Shown one piece after another: positions 32,266 through 40,644 of a stretch of DNA of 64,000 bases. The position numbers and the translations under genes are program-made. Every line of letters starts with the position of its first letter. The stretch's first letter is position 1. The stretch is taken from contig CAUDHE010000001.1 of the NCBI GenBank assembly GCA_958449275.1, positions 1 through 64,000 of the forward strand. The letters run 5' to 3'. The DNA is from an uncultured Alistipes sp. (GTDB lineage: Bacteria; Bacteroidota; Bacteroidia; Bacteroidales; Rikenellaceae). Below the pieces are notes generated by a model. It had not been told where the DNA came from, made no database searches, and was given only the letters and a program-made list of their open reading frames with translations.

Positions 32266-32937
32266 TCATTCCTTCTCTTCCTCGTCCCGGTCTGCCCAGC
32301 GTTCGAGCGTCTGACGCACGGCTTCCTTATAGTCCTTGTCGGTAATCCGGTAGGTCCAACGGACGGCGTTCGGGCGGTCGGGGAACTCTTCGAGCACCCA
32401 TGCCGACTGATCGCGCGGTGTGCCGTGCTGTGCTTCGGTCATTGGCTCGAAGAAAGAATACATAGCACACGTGTCATCTCTATAACTAACTAAACGATAA
32501 TTGATGTCTTCAGCTGGAGGAACATTGAAATACAATTCAACGAATCCCAACGCATCCAGATTTTTCACCAACACATCGTTGTCATCTATCCAAGACATTT
32601 TCTCCATCGTCTGCCCCCAAGTCCCTTGTTCTCCCGGAGCGATTCTGATCATATCACCGCTCGCACTCATTTTTGTTGAAATGAAGAAAATCACATTCTC
32701 CTGACTGGCATTCTGCATTCGGAAATAAGTGTAATAACAGTCTGGATCTTCTGTTTTCATATATTCCTCCATCGACTTATTCGCATCCACGAACTCCGGC
32801 TTTTCTGGTTCCGGCTCCGGCGTGGGCTGTTCTTCCGGCGGAGCTTCCGGTGCCGGACTTTCCGCTTTGTCGGAACAGCCCAGTGGGGCCAAGAACAGGA
32901 GCAAGGCTCCTAACGATAAATAGACACGTGCTTTCAT
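32266..32937 (-). CDS. Lipoprotein, distant relative of the 25613 lipoprotein
   Basis: 223 residues: lipoprotein signal (GALLLFLAPLGCSD), a Pro/Glu-rich linker (PAPEAPPEEQPTPEPEPE) that lifts the domain off the membrane, then a beta-rich domain (YYTYFRMQNASQENVIFF, IAPGEQGTWGQT, RWTYRITDKDYKEAV). It starts 32 bp after the degenerate metallopeptidase-like gene and is probably co-transcribed. A 50-bp copy of its 3' end lies at 30961. Function is unknown. Confidence 0.75.
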   Translation of the reverse strand: MKARVYLSLGALLLFLAPLGCSDKAESPAPEAPPEEQPTPEPEPEKPEFVDANKSMEEYMKTEDPDCYYTYFRMQNASQENVIFFISTKMSASGDMIRIAPGEQGTWGQTMEKMSWIDDNDVLVKNLDALGFVELYFNVPPAEDINYRLVSYRDDTCAMYSFFEPMTEAQHGTPRDQSAWVLEEFPDRPNAVRWTYRITDKDYKEAVRQTLERWADRDEEEKE

Positions 32938-32969
32938 AATCAGGTAGGTTTAGGTTGAACTATATTCGT

Positions 32970-34526
32970 CTATAAAGTACTCTCCAACTCTTTGTAAAGA
33001 GTCATCAGCGTCCTTATATTGTTGCTTTGTTCCGGGACAGTGGAAATACTTAACGCTTCTACGGCCTCGACCTTCTTACACGATACAGACCAAGCGGCAA
33101 GATCGGAAATATCCGCATTAACCTTGAGATTCACCGCATCGACCGGATATTTCGCGGTAGCAGTGGTGATATTCTCGTCCAATTCACTTTGATTGCAGTT
33201 GTCCCACAGGTCTATGAACATCGGAGTCCTGCATTGGTCGTATGGTGATTTCGTCGGGTTGTAATACCACAACTGTATATTCAGGTCGTCAGGCTTGGGA
33301 TACCACGGAGAGTAAAGGTCGTCGTAAACGTGCAACTTATAAAGAGCATCCAATTCCTTGTAATATTCATCGAGAAAATACCATTTGGTAAACTCGCCCC
33401 AACTTTCGGTTATGACACGCGAATAATGGATGTAATCATTATTCTTCGCATTGATTTTAAGCCACTGTACCGCTTTCCCCATTTCGCGAAGGACCGTTGC
33501 CATAATATCCAGTGGGGTTTTGTCCTGACAGTAGACCAAGACTTTCATAACAGTAGCATCATACGGATCCGGCAGGAATCTATCATCACTGCCTGAAGGT
33601 ACCGCTTCATCCAGACAGCAGATTTGCACCGTACCGCCTGTCACGCTGTAACCGTTCTTGTTCATGTATTTCGCTGCCAAATGAGCCGTAGCATAATCGT
33701 AGCTCACGCTTTTAGTCGACGAGATAATGCAATTCCAGCGAGGCATAGTATTCGGGTCTATTACTTGTCCCGTACTGGCAAGGCTGGAACTGTTGCTGAG
33801 AATACTCCATTTGATGTCCTGCCATTGGATCGAGGCGGTACCGGGCAGAGCCGCGTATGTTTTCGTCGCCGTGAAGTTACCGTCCGTATCGGTCCGAACG
33901 GTTTCCTGTATCATTTGCATGGAGGAGGAGTAACCGAATATAACGACCCGTAAGCCCTCTATTGGATAATATTCTCCGGTCAATTCATCCCGGTATTCGA
34001 CTCGTCCCGACGGTTTCCAGTTAGTCGCTACCCGTGTCGTCGTATTCATAGCCGCTTCTACCGTAAGAGCTTCGTCGGGGGTCAGTCCCGATTGCGGGTC
34101 GCCCGGTGCAAAGAACTCGGCCAGCACTTCGTATTCCACGTCGTCGGGAAGTTGCGCGTCACCTTCCAATACCGTGTACACAGGCTCCGGCCGTCCCTCC
34201 TGCACAGTCACGGGCGTAATCTCGATACCGGGAGCCGGTAAGGACGAATAAATCAGACCCTCCTTGCGGATTTCCTCTAACAGACGGTCCACATTAGGGA
34301 AGAACACCCGCACATAACGGCTCGTCGGCTCGATGCGCTCGGCCACATCGCTGCCCAGCACTTCGCCCACCAGGGCGCGGGTCTGCTCGAAAGTCATCGG
34401 CTTGAACGCATCCATAGTCGTTTCCGTGTTTTGAGGCAGCGCCTCGTTCTTCATTTCGGCCTCTTTCGTACAACTGCCGAGGAGTATGGCACACAACAGG
34501 ACCATACCGATAGTAGTCTTTTTCAT
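32970..34526 (-). CDS. Degenerate metallopeptidase-like lipoprotein (motif lost)
   Basis: 518 residues with a lipoprotein signal (IGMVLLCAILLGSC), a regulatory-like beta domain with GLRVVIFGY and a C-terminal helical region. Around ATVLREMGKAVQW (Arg347, Lys351) and ITESWGEFTKWYFLDE it aligns with TTFHELGHASHW and VTESYARAVQFYFL of the 881-residue protein, so HExxH has become RExxK while the downstream Glu is kept. It should not bind catalytic zinc. It may be a binding or structural paralogue. It lacks the Ig-like C-terminal half. Confidence 0.75.
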   Translation of the reverse strand: MKKTTIGMVLLCAILLGSCTKEAEMKNEALPQNTETTMDAFKPMTFEQTRALVGEVLGSDVAERIEPTSRYVRVFFPNVDRLLEEIRKEGLIYSSLPAPGIEITPVTVQEGRPEPVYTVLEGDAQLPDDVEYEVLAEFFAPGDPQSGLTPDEALTVEAAMNTTTRVATNWKPSGRVEYRDELTGEYYPIEGLRVVIFGYSSSMQMIQETVRTDTDGNFTATKTYAALPGTASIQWQDIKWSILSNSSSLASTGQVIDPNTMPRWNCIISSTKSVSYDYATAHLAAKYMNKNGYSVTGGTVQICCLDEAVPSGSDDRFLPDPYDATVMKVLVYCQDKTPLDIMATVLREMGKAVQWLKINAKNNDYIHYSRVITESWGEFTKWYFLDEYYKELDALYKLHVYDDLYSPWYPKPDDLNIQLWYYNPTKSPYDQCRTPMFIDLWDNCNQSELDENITTATAKYPVDAVNLKVNADISDLAAWSVSCKKVEAVEALSISTVPEQSNNIRTLMTLYKELESTL

Positions 34527-34726
34527 GTCAGTGTAATTTTAAGATTAATGATGTGGCGGAGCGCTCTCCGCCGTTGGCTTCCGATATTGATAATCTTGTG
34601 GTATTGCACGCTGCACATCCATCAGATTACCATGATACCGGGCCTGTCATAACCTCGAAATTCCACACATCGAAAGAATCCGTTCCGATAATCCGCCGTA
34701 TCGTCACGATGCGGTTTATCCTATTT

Positions 34727-34757
34727 CAAATGTATGTAAATTATTTCACAAAACAAA
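34727..34757 (-). promoter_or_regulatory. Promoter upstream of the lipoprotein operon
   Basis: On the minus strand TTTG (34757-34754), 19 bp, then TACATTTG (34734-34727) is a full Bacteroidetes promoter. It would leave a leader of about 195 nt before the ATG at 34526. The rest of the gap 34527-34928 shows no gene. Confidence 0.65.
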
Positions 34758-34928
34758 GAACGAATCAAAGAATTATGCTCGTAAAAAGAAAAAATATCAG
34801 ATATTGGATAAAAATACGGCTTATTTGCTTTTTGATGCGATAATACGAAATCGCATTTGAAAGAATTATCGCTATTGTGTCGATGTTTTCTTATTTCATA
34901 ACAGAGGCACGAATAATCGCTGAAGGTT

Positions 34929-35252
34929 TTACTGCACCTGCAATATCATGTTTTCGATCAACCGTTCGGCATCAACCGGCATTTGCGTATCTTCGTCCAG
35001 CAACGGGTCGTTGCGGCAATCGATGTTGTAGCGAGCGATGGGTTTCTTCCTGTAATTCCATCGCCCTTCGAACAGGGTAATCTCGAAGATGCCCACATGG
35101 GCATAGTATTCGTAAAAAGCGGTGCATGTCCCTGTCTGATTGAGGGTCATGAGCGCCCGAATGATTTTCAGCAGCTCCTGCGTGGGTACGGCCAATGCCG
35201 CAGGGTCGTCGTGGCGGAGCGTGAAGTCGGGCCACAAGGGATGATAAGACAT
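34929..35252 (-). CDS. Conserved-looking hypothetical protein
   Basis: 107 residues from the ATG at 35252 (MSYHPLWPDFTLRHDDPAAL); longer frames upstream look non-coding. It has helix and beta content (LLKIIRALMTLNQTGTCTAF, HVGIFEITLFEGRWNYRK) and no signal peptide. It lies downstream of parB on the same strand, beyond a terminator. I do not recognise the family. Confidence 0.6.
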   Translation of the reverse strand: MSYHPLWPDFTLRHDDPAALAVPTQELLKIIRALMTLNQTGTCTAFYEYYAHVGIFEITLFEGRWNYRKKPIARYNIDCRNDPLLDEDTQMPVDAERLIENMILQVQ

Positions 35253-35429
35253 AATATTAGGCAGATAAATGAGTAACCGGCCAGACCTGGGATTTCCGCC
35301 CGGAACAGAGGAACGTATCACCCATGGCAAAGCATATCGGCCGTAAACGGGAATTTCCGCTCCACCGCTAAAAAACCAAGATACAGTGCGCTTCAGGACC
35401 GATTTCCGCAAACCGTTTTTGAGAAAAGG

Positions 35430-35455
35430 CCACTCTCTGCTCTGGCAGAGAGTGG
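35430..35455 (-). terminator. Terminator after parB
   Basis: CCACTCTCTGC / GCAGAGAGTGG with a 4-nt loop. On the minus strand it is followed by CTTTTC. It lies just past the parB stop. Confidence 0.75.
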
Positions 35456-35472
35456 TCCGTCCAGCCTGCCGA

Positions 35473-37665
35473 TTATGCGGCCTGCTTCGTATCGTCGGAT
35501 TTCGACAGCAGGTCCGGCAGCGCGTAAGGTGCCGAAGCCGGCTCCCCGGTTTCAGGTTCCTGTTCCGATTCCGGTTCGTCTTCCTCCCATTGCGGACTCT
35601 GTTCTTCCGCAGGCTCCTCGATCTCCGGCTCCGGCGTCTGCGGATAATCTGCCGGCTGTTCTTCGCTTCGCCCGGCTTCGGTCGTTTGCTGCACGGATTC
35701 CGAGGCGTCGCTTTCCGTCGTCGCAGCGGGCAGTGCCTTCAGTGTGCGGTCAGCCTCTGCAACCGTGTCGATGACCTCTACCGCCTGCACTTCTTCTACG
35801 CCATCTATGATTTCTCCGGTCGCCGGATCTACCGTAATGCCGTCCTGTGAAACGACCGCTTCGGGCAATGCACGGGCGGCAGCCTGCTGGCGCAGATGAA
35901 GCAATTCCGCTTCCTTTTGGATAGCCTCGATACGCTGTTGCAGACCTGCATGACGTTTGTCGTAGATGCTACGATGTTTCTCCTGAATCGCCTTGCTCTG
36001 TTCCGGCCAGTGCAGGTCGGTAAATTCTGAAAGCAGTTGTACATCGGGGGTTTCATCCGTTACGCCGTTTTCGCATATTTTTTCAAAGTAGGACATGATA
36101 ACCAGGCGTGTGAGGACGGTCTGCTGCTCGGGAGTGATGCTTTCGGCATACTCCAACCGCTGCTGCTGCGAAGGATAGCGTCCCAGTTCGAGTGGCGATT
36201 CGGAAGTTCCGGAAATGTCGGCGAGCAACGCATAGGTAAAGAACAGTCGCTCCCGGTCGGTCAGAGGCGTCTGCGGGAAATTCTCTTTTTTGCACCGCAG
36301 GAGCTGTTTCAAATCACTCGTAGTATGTTCGTAACAGATCTCCCTGTTGCGGTTGTCCTTTGCTTCCAGCTTGGCGGTAGGAGCTTGCAATTCTGCGCCG
36401 ACTTCGGTTGCGGTATCGTTATTTTCCGCAGGTTTATCGGCGATTATACGGTAGAAAATTCCGATCGACGAGTAGCCGATGAGGGCATATTTCCAGATTC
36501 GACCTTCGGCCGCTTCGCACTTTAAGTGTTCGACCGTTTCGTTGTACTCCTGCAATTCCCGTTCATAGTTTTGGTTGTACCACTCCTGCTCGTTTGCGAA
36601 ATCATCGTCGTCTTCGTAGTCCTCTCTGCCGAGTACAGGTCGTTCGGGCATTTGAGGTTCCTGTTCCATTTTCCATTCGGGAATATCGAGTTCCGTCAAT
36701 TCGTACCCTTTTTCCGACAGCGCTTCGACGACTTTCAGGTTGCTACGATCGTTGATCGCCAATTGCAGGTAAGGGTCTGCTTGTGCCAGTTCGATACAGC
36801 GGGCGAGCACATAGGCCGCATTTTTAGCCTCCAGACACTCCTTGTTCTGGCACGCTCCGCAATCCTCGGCGCAATCCCTGAAAAGGGTCTGGTTGAGCGT
36901 ATTGTGTTGGCACGTCTCGCAGTCGGACTTGTCGAACGAATAATTTTCGAGTTTGCACGCATAGCGTTCGTAAAGTCTTTTTGCAAGGTCTTTGGCTTTG
37001 ATTCCTATCCACGAACCCCACTCCTTGCCGGCAAAATGTTCCGTATAAACTTCCGTCTGTACCTGCTCGTCGTATTTCGCCAATTCGAAAGCCACCTCCA
37101 GCGAAATGTCGTTGCGACGCAACAGATCGGCGAATGGTTCTATGAGGCAGGTCAGGTTGAGCCGTTTGCGGATATAGGTTTCCGATTTGGAAAAAGTCTC
37201 CGCGATACGGGCGATGCTCCAGTCTTTTTCCTCGGCGTAACGACGGAAAATCGCCGCCTCTTCGAACGGGGAGAAGTCGGCACGCTGCATATTCTCCGTC
37301 ACGGCACAAATCTCAGCTTCCTCGTCGGTCATGGACTGTATGTAGGCCGGAATACAGGGCTTGCCGGCAGCCAGCGACGCCCGGTACCGACGTTCCCCAT
37401 ATACGATTTCGTATCGGTCGTTGTCTATGGGACGCACTTTGATAGGTGTCTGAACACCATAACGGAGAATACTGTCTGTCAGCTCGGCCAGCGGCGCCTC
37501 GGCAATCTCCCCGCGGGGATTCAGCTTGCTGGGGACGATCTTTTCCAAGTCGAGATTCAGAAGCATAGCCTGGAACGGCACCAGAGAAGTCGAAGCGGCA
37601 ACGGCTGCATCGGCGGTTTGTTTGTTCGAAGCGGTCTTAACCGTCTTCTTAACTTGTTTTTTCAT
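35473..37665 (-). CDS. ParB/Spo0J-family nuclease-domain protein
   Basis: 730 residues. The N-terminal ParB domain has SKLNPRGEI, GVQTPIKVRPI and the CTP/phosphate-binding motif GERRYRAS (90-97), then ENMQRADFSPFEEA and a helix-turn-helix (WSIARIAETFSKSETYIRKR). A cysteine cluster follows (CETCQHN, CAEDCGACQNKEC, about 255-285), possibly binding zinc. The C-terminus is very acidic, Glu/Pro-rich and repetitive. Large ParB-like proteins of this sort occur in Bacteroidales ICEs. The upstream gap holds a long inverted repeat. Confidence 0.9.
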   Translation of the reverse strand: MKKQVKKTVKTASNKQTADAAVAASTSLVPFQAMLLNLDLEKIVPSKLNPRGEIAEAPLAELTDSILRYGVQTPIKVRPIDNDRYEIVYGERRYRASLAAGKPCIPAYIQSMTDEEAEICAVTENMQRADFSPFEEAAIFRRYAEEKDWSIARIAETFSKSETYIRKRLNLTCLIEPFADLLRRNDISLEVAFELAKYDEQVQTEVYTEHFAGKEWGSWIGIKAKDLAKRLYERYACKLENYSFDKSDCETCQHNTLNQTLFRDCAEDCGACQNKECLEAKNAAYVLARCIELAQADPYLQLAINDRSNLKVVEALSEKGYELTELDIPEWKMEQEPQMPERPVLGREDYEDDDDFANEQEWYNQNYERELQEYNETVEHLKCEAAEGRIWKYALIGYSSIGIFYRIIADKPAENNDTATEVGAELQAPTAKLEAKDNRNREICYEHTTSDLKQLLRCKKENFPQTPLTDRERLFFTYALLADISGTSESPLELGRYPSQQQRLEYAESITPEQQTVLTRLVIMSYFEKICENGVTDETPDVQLLSEFTDLHWPEQSKAIQEKHRSIYDKRHAGLQQRIEAIQKEAELLHLRQQAAARALPEAVVSQDGITVDPATGEIIDGVEEVQAVEVIDTVAEADRTLKALPAATTESDASESVQQTTEAGRSEEQPADYPQTPEPEIEEPAEEQSPQWEEDEPESEQEPETGEPASAPYALPDLLSKSDDTKQAA

Positions 37666-37764
37666 GGTTTTAATTTGATTTAAGGTAAATTGAATGAATA
37701 TTAATGCTTATGTAAAACAGTAGCGACGGCCGGATGGTCGTCGCTGCTGAACAGATATTTCGTA

Positions 37765-37863
37765 TTACGGTTTCAAATCCGGGGAGTGCGGTGTCGGTCC
37801 GTATCTGTTGTTGTACGCTGCATCGCATAGCAGCAAGGTTTCGATGGTGTACGTGTTTTCCAT
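37765..37863 (-). CDS. Possible very small ORF
   Basis: 32 codons starting MENTYTIETLLLCDAAYNN and ending SPDLKP, TAA, just upstream of parB and downstream of the long inverted repeat. The content is peptide-like, but evidence for translation is thin. Confidence 0.3.
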   Translation of the reverse strand: MENTYTIETLLLCDAAYNNRYGPTPHSPDLKP

Positions 37864-37903
37864 AATAACTTGAGTTTAATAAATTCAATATTCCGGCCCT
37901 GAG

Positions 37904-38080
37904 GCCGAAGTCCCTTAATACACAGGCTGCAAAGTGTCGTGTTCCGACCGTACAAGGTTTTCGGAGAAAAGACCGCAGGCCCTCGGGCCGAGGATGGTTT
38001 TCTCCGAAAACCGGAGGGCTTGGCCTTGTTCGGTCGAAAGAACACGGAATACCTTTGCCTGTGTGTTAAGGGACTGCGGC
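37904..38080. repeat. Long nested inverted repeat upstream of parB
   Basis: Outer arms: GCCG, then AAGTCCCTTAATACACAGGC (37904-37926), pair with GCCTGTGTGTTAAGGGACT and CGGC (to 38080). Next are CGTGTTC/GAACACG, CGACCG/CGGTCG and ACAAGG/CCTTGT. The inner stem is TTTTCGGAGAAAA/TTTTCTCCGAAAA and the tip GGCCC/GGGCC. Almost the whole 177 bp can fold into one long imperfect hairpin with bulges. Confidence 0.85.
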
Positions 38081-38221
38081 TGAAAGCGTACTCTTACGCT
38101 CCGTTCCGAAGCTTGGCATACATGGTCGAAAAATAAGCATGAATTGACTCGTCATTACCGAATCAACGTAAAGAGCACAATTATCATTCTATCGAACGTT
38201 ACTGGTCGATAGATGATAATA

Positions 38222-38249
38222 GCCCCGACCAAAGTATTTTGGTCGGGGC
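38222..38249. terminator. Terminator after the nuclease-like gene
   Basis: GCCCCGACCAAA / TTTGGTCGGGGC with a 4-nt loop, 26 bp past the stop of the minus-strand gene at 38275. Confidence 0.85.
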
Positions 38250-38274
38250 AGCACAATCGTTTTTTCGCCGATAA

Positions 38275-38751
38275 TTAAATGCTGTCCGGTTGATTCGGTT
38301 TAAGTCTTTTAAGGTTGCATCGGTATTTATCAGCAAATCTTTCACGCGCCCTCTCAAAGGGTGTATTACCGTTATTGGCAGGAAATCTGGTCGCAACGAT
38401 CCTTGCATATTTTCTGGTCAGCGAGGGGTGCTTGAACACGGTATGTCGTATGGTAGCTTCGAGCTGGTCGATGGCGTGTTCCACATCGGAATGTTTCAGT
38501 TCGACAAAATGACCGATCCACATCTTCGTATCAGCTGGATTTTTGGATAAGACCAGTTTATCGCATTTATCGCCATCACAGATAATGCATCCATCTACTT
38601 GAAATACGACCGTTTCGCGTTCAGGATTCACAGTTGCCGTGTAACGTACGCCTTTTTCAGACGTAGATATGCTCTTACGTACTTTCAGTTCCTGTTCCGG
38701 TGCGTGGACGGCAAGCAACTCGGTACAAATATCATTATTCTGCTTGACCAT
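38275..38751 (-). CDS. PD-(D/E)XK-nuclease-like partner of the AAA ATPase
   Basis: 158 residues. The segment CDKLVLSK (Asp64) followed by WIGHFVELKHSDVEHAIDQL (Glu84, Lys86, Gln96) has the order and spacing of a restriction-endonuclease-like active site (D-x19-ExK, then QLxxT). The gene overlaps the end of the ATPase gene by 17 bp and ends at a terminator, so the two form a dedicated pair. ATPase plus small nuclease pairs are common in phage-defence modules. The fold is inferred from motifs only; no known system is matched exactly. Confidence 0.6.
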   Translation of the reverse strand: MVKQNNDICTELLAVHAPEQELKVRKSISTSEKGVRYTATVNPERETVVFQVDGCIICDGDKCDKLVLSKNPADTKMWIGHFVELKHSDVEHAIDQLEATIRHTVFKHPSLTRKYARIVATRFPANNGNTPFERARERFADKYRCNLKRLKPNQPDSI

Positions 38752-39961
38752 AAATCACGTCGTTCAACAGGGATAATTTGTCTTCTACGATATCCGAGGC
38801 ATGGTCGAGTTCCATTCCGCCGATCATTTGCACCTCTTCGTCCAGAATATTCGACAGCGTACCTTCGTCCGTTATGTAAAACGCACGAATGTCGCTGAAA
38901 GGGATGATCGCATTTTTAGGTACGACTTTGTATGTGGCATCAGCATCGATTTTCTCTGCCCGGGCCGCTTTCAGCAATACGTTGAAAGCCGTGATGATAT
39001 AAGGGCTGTGTGTCGTGATGACAACGGAACTCGGCTTTCCGGTTTGGCGGGTAGCTGCATTTATTCTTTCCACAATGAAGTTTATCAGGGCCTGCTGCGA
39101 TTCGGGAAAAAGGTTTTGTTCGGGTTCCTCGATGAACAAACGGGTATTCTGATAGGTGTAGATATTGGCAAGCTTATTCAGTAAAAAATCGGCGTCCTGT
39201 GATTCTTTTACAGGCATCTGAGAAAGTTTGCGGAACAAAGCCGCTACATCATTTTTACTTAAATCCACACCTCTGACAAATATCGGACCGGTAAAATAGT
39301 GCGTCATTGCAACGATAGGCAATACGGACTGCACACCGCTGGAAACATAGAATGGAGAAATCTTCCTCCGCTTGTCTTTTAAATGGATCACATCTCCCTG
39401 ATTAGGATCGTAATAATAATCCATATTTCCAATGATATTCAATTCAACTGGATGTTCCTCCGTGTAATTTTCCCGAGCTTCATCCCATTCGAACAGATGG
39501 TTGAACAAAACATCGAGTTCATAGGATTTGTAGACGCGATCCACATTCTTTAACGCCGTTGCTAAATTTCGCTCCGAAGGAATGAAACTCAATTTCGTGT
39601 TATGACGAATATTTTCGAGGTCAGGTTGACGACCGATTTTTACATTCTTGTTACCCTGCAATTCGATTGTAACAGCTTCTCCGGAATAAGAAATCAGGCT
39701 TTGGGGTGTAAAGTAATGGTTCGGAAAACGATGGAACTGTCTTAATTCTTTTAGGAATCGGTGATAATGCGTATAGTTATATATCAGTTGTTTATCATCA
39801 CCTGTCATAATCTTCTTCTCCAGCCATTGACAGAAGCACAGTATTTTCATAAAGGTACTTTTGCCCGTGCTCTGTTTGCCGATGATGACATTGAAACGGC
39901 CTAAATCTATTTGTCCGGTATCGGCCAGGGGGCCGACATTTTTGATTTCAATAGATGCCAT
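38735..39961 (-). CDS. AAA/ABC-type ATPase of a putative defence pair
   Basis: 408 residues from the ATG at 39961 (MASIEIKNVGPLADTGQIDL). Walker A GKQSTGKST (28-36) follows the first strand. The C-terminal half has LSSGVQS-like YVSSGVQSVLPIVAM, the Walker B RLFIEEPEQNLFPESQQ and TTHSPYIITAFNVLL, as in OLD/RecF-like ATPases, with no TOPRIM nuclease domain fused. A near-perfect promoter lies directly upstream. The nuclease-like protein encoded by the overlapping next gene is the probable effector. Confidence 0.85.
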   Translation of the reverse strand: MASIEIKNVGPLADTGQIDLGRFNVIIGKQSTGKSTFMKILCFCQWLEKKIMTGDDKQLIYNYTHYHRFLKELRQFHRFPNHYFTPQSLISYSGEAVTIELQGNKNVKIGRQPDLENIRHNTKLSFIPSERNLATALKNVDRVYKSYELDVLFNHLFEWDEARENYTEEHPVELNIIGNMDYYYDPNQGDVIHLKDKRRKISPFYVSSGVQSVLPIVAMTHYFTGPIFVRGVDLSKNDVAALFRKLSQMPVKESQDADFLLNKLANIYTYQNTRLFIEEPEQNLFPESQQALINFIVERINAATRQTGKPSSVVITTHSPYIITAFNVLLKAARAEKIDADATYKVVPKNAIIPFSDIRAFYITDEGTLSNILDEEVQMIGGMELDHASDIVEDKLSLLNDVIYGQAE

Positions 39962-39980
39962 ATTGCGTTTTGTTTGTGAA

Positions 39981-40011
39981 CAAAAATACAAAATATATGA
40001 TTGTCAACAAA
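39981..40011 (-). promoter_or_regulatory. Promoter of the ATPase-nuclease pair
   Basis: Minus strand TTTG (40011-40008), 19 bp, TATTTTTG (39988-39981): a textbook Bacteroidetes promoter. The start codon at 39961 leaves a leader of about 10-15 nt. Confidence 0.75.
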
Positions 40012-40056
40012 TTTATTGCCACATATCTTATCTTGTGGAGAATGTGTACCCTCCTA

Positions 40057-40545
40057 TTACAGCGGGCATTTTATAAAGCGCATATGACACTTCTCGTAAG
40101 AAGGGATTTCTCCATCGTTGAACAGAGCGGCAAATTCATCGGGCGCATATTGGGCAATCAGCGATGTATCGTCGGCATGTTTTTCGAAGGCCGCGATTAT
40201 GTCGTCATCGGACGCATTGCGCGGCAGTAAGGCTTCGCTCCATACAAATACGCTTCTTTCGGGAACCGTCTTCGCTGCCGCATATAAATCATATACTCTT
40301 TCGAGGTCTTCGATGCAAAATGCCTGCAGGTCCCGTTGTTCTGTTTCGCCCGACAACGAGGTCATGATCTTGCATTTATGCTGCATGATATCGCAAAGGA
40401 TAACCGGCGAACATACCGCAGAATGTTCCGGTAACAAGTGCACTACCTGTGGCAATACGATATTCCAATCCCGTATTGCAGCGAGTCTTCTTAGCAGACT
40501 TGCCTTGTAGCTGTTTAGTGTCGTAAACATATTCGTCTTCGTCAT
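40057..40545 (-). CDS. Hypothetical protein
   Basis: 162 residues. A basic N-terminus (FTTLNSYKASLLRRLAAIRD) is followed by HLLPEHSAVCSPVILCDIM and an acidic C-terminal half (ASDDDIIAAFEKHADDTSLI, APDEFAALFNDGEIPSYEK). No signal peptide and no recognised domain. It is the last gene of a minus-strand run of small unknown ICE proteins and lies upstream of the ATPase pair. ATGs at codons 1 and 6 are both possible. Confidence 0.6.
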   Translation of the reverse strand: MTKTNMFTTLNSYKASLLRRLAAIRDWNIVLPQVVHLLPEHSAVCSPVILCDIMQHKCKIMTSLSGETEQRDLQAFCIEDLERVYDLYAAAKTVPERSVFVWSEALLPRNASDDDIIAAFEKHADDTSLIAQYAPDEFAALFNDGEIPSYEKCHMRFIKCPL

Positions 40546-40611
40546 TTAATGTGATTCGCTTTACCGAGTATCTTTAACCCCGGCATTTATTCATGTGTTA
40601 GGTATTGACAG

Positions 40612-40640
40612 AGCAGGCTCCCTTTAACCGGGAGCCTGCT
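40612..40640 (-). terminator. Terminator after the 217-residue gene
   Basis: AGCAGGCTCCC / GGGAGCCTGCT with a 7-nt loop, just past the stop at 40645. Confidence 0.85.
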
Positions 40641-40644
40641 GGCT

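Noticed and set aside
36526..37683. 385-codon plus-strand frame antisense to parB
   Set aside because: The minus frame has GERRYRAS and the other ParB motifs; the plus frame has no recognisable content.
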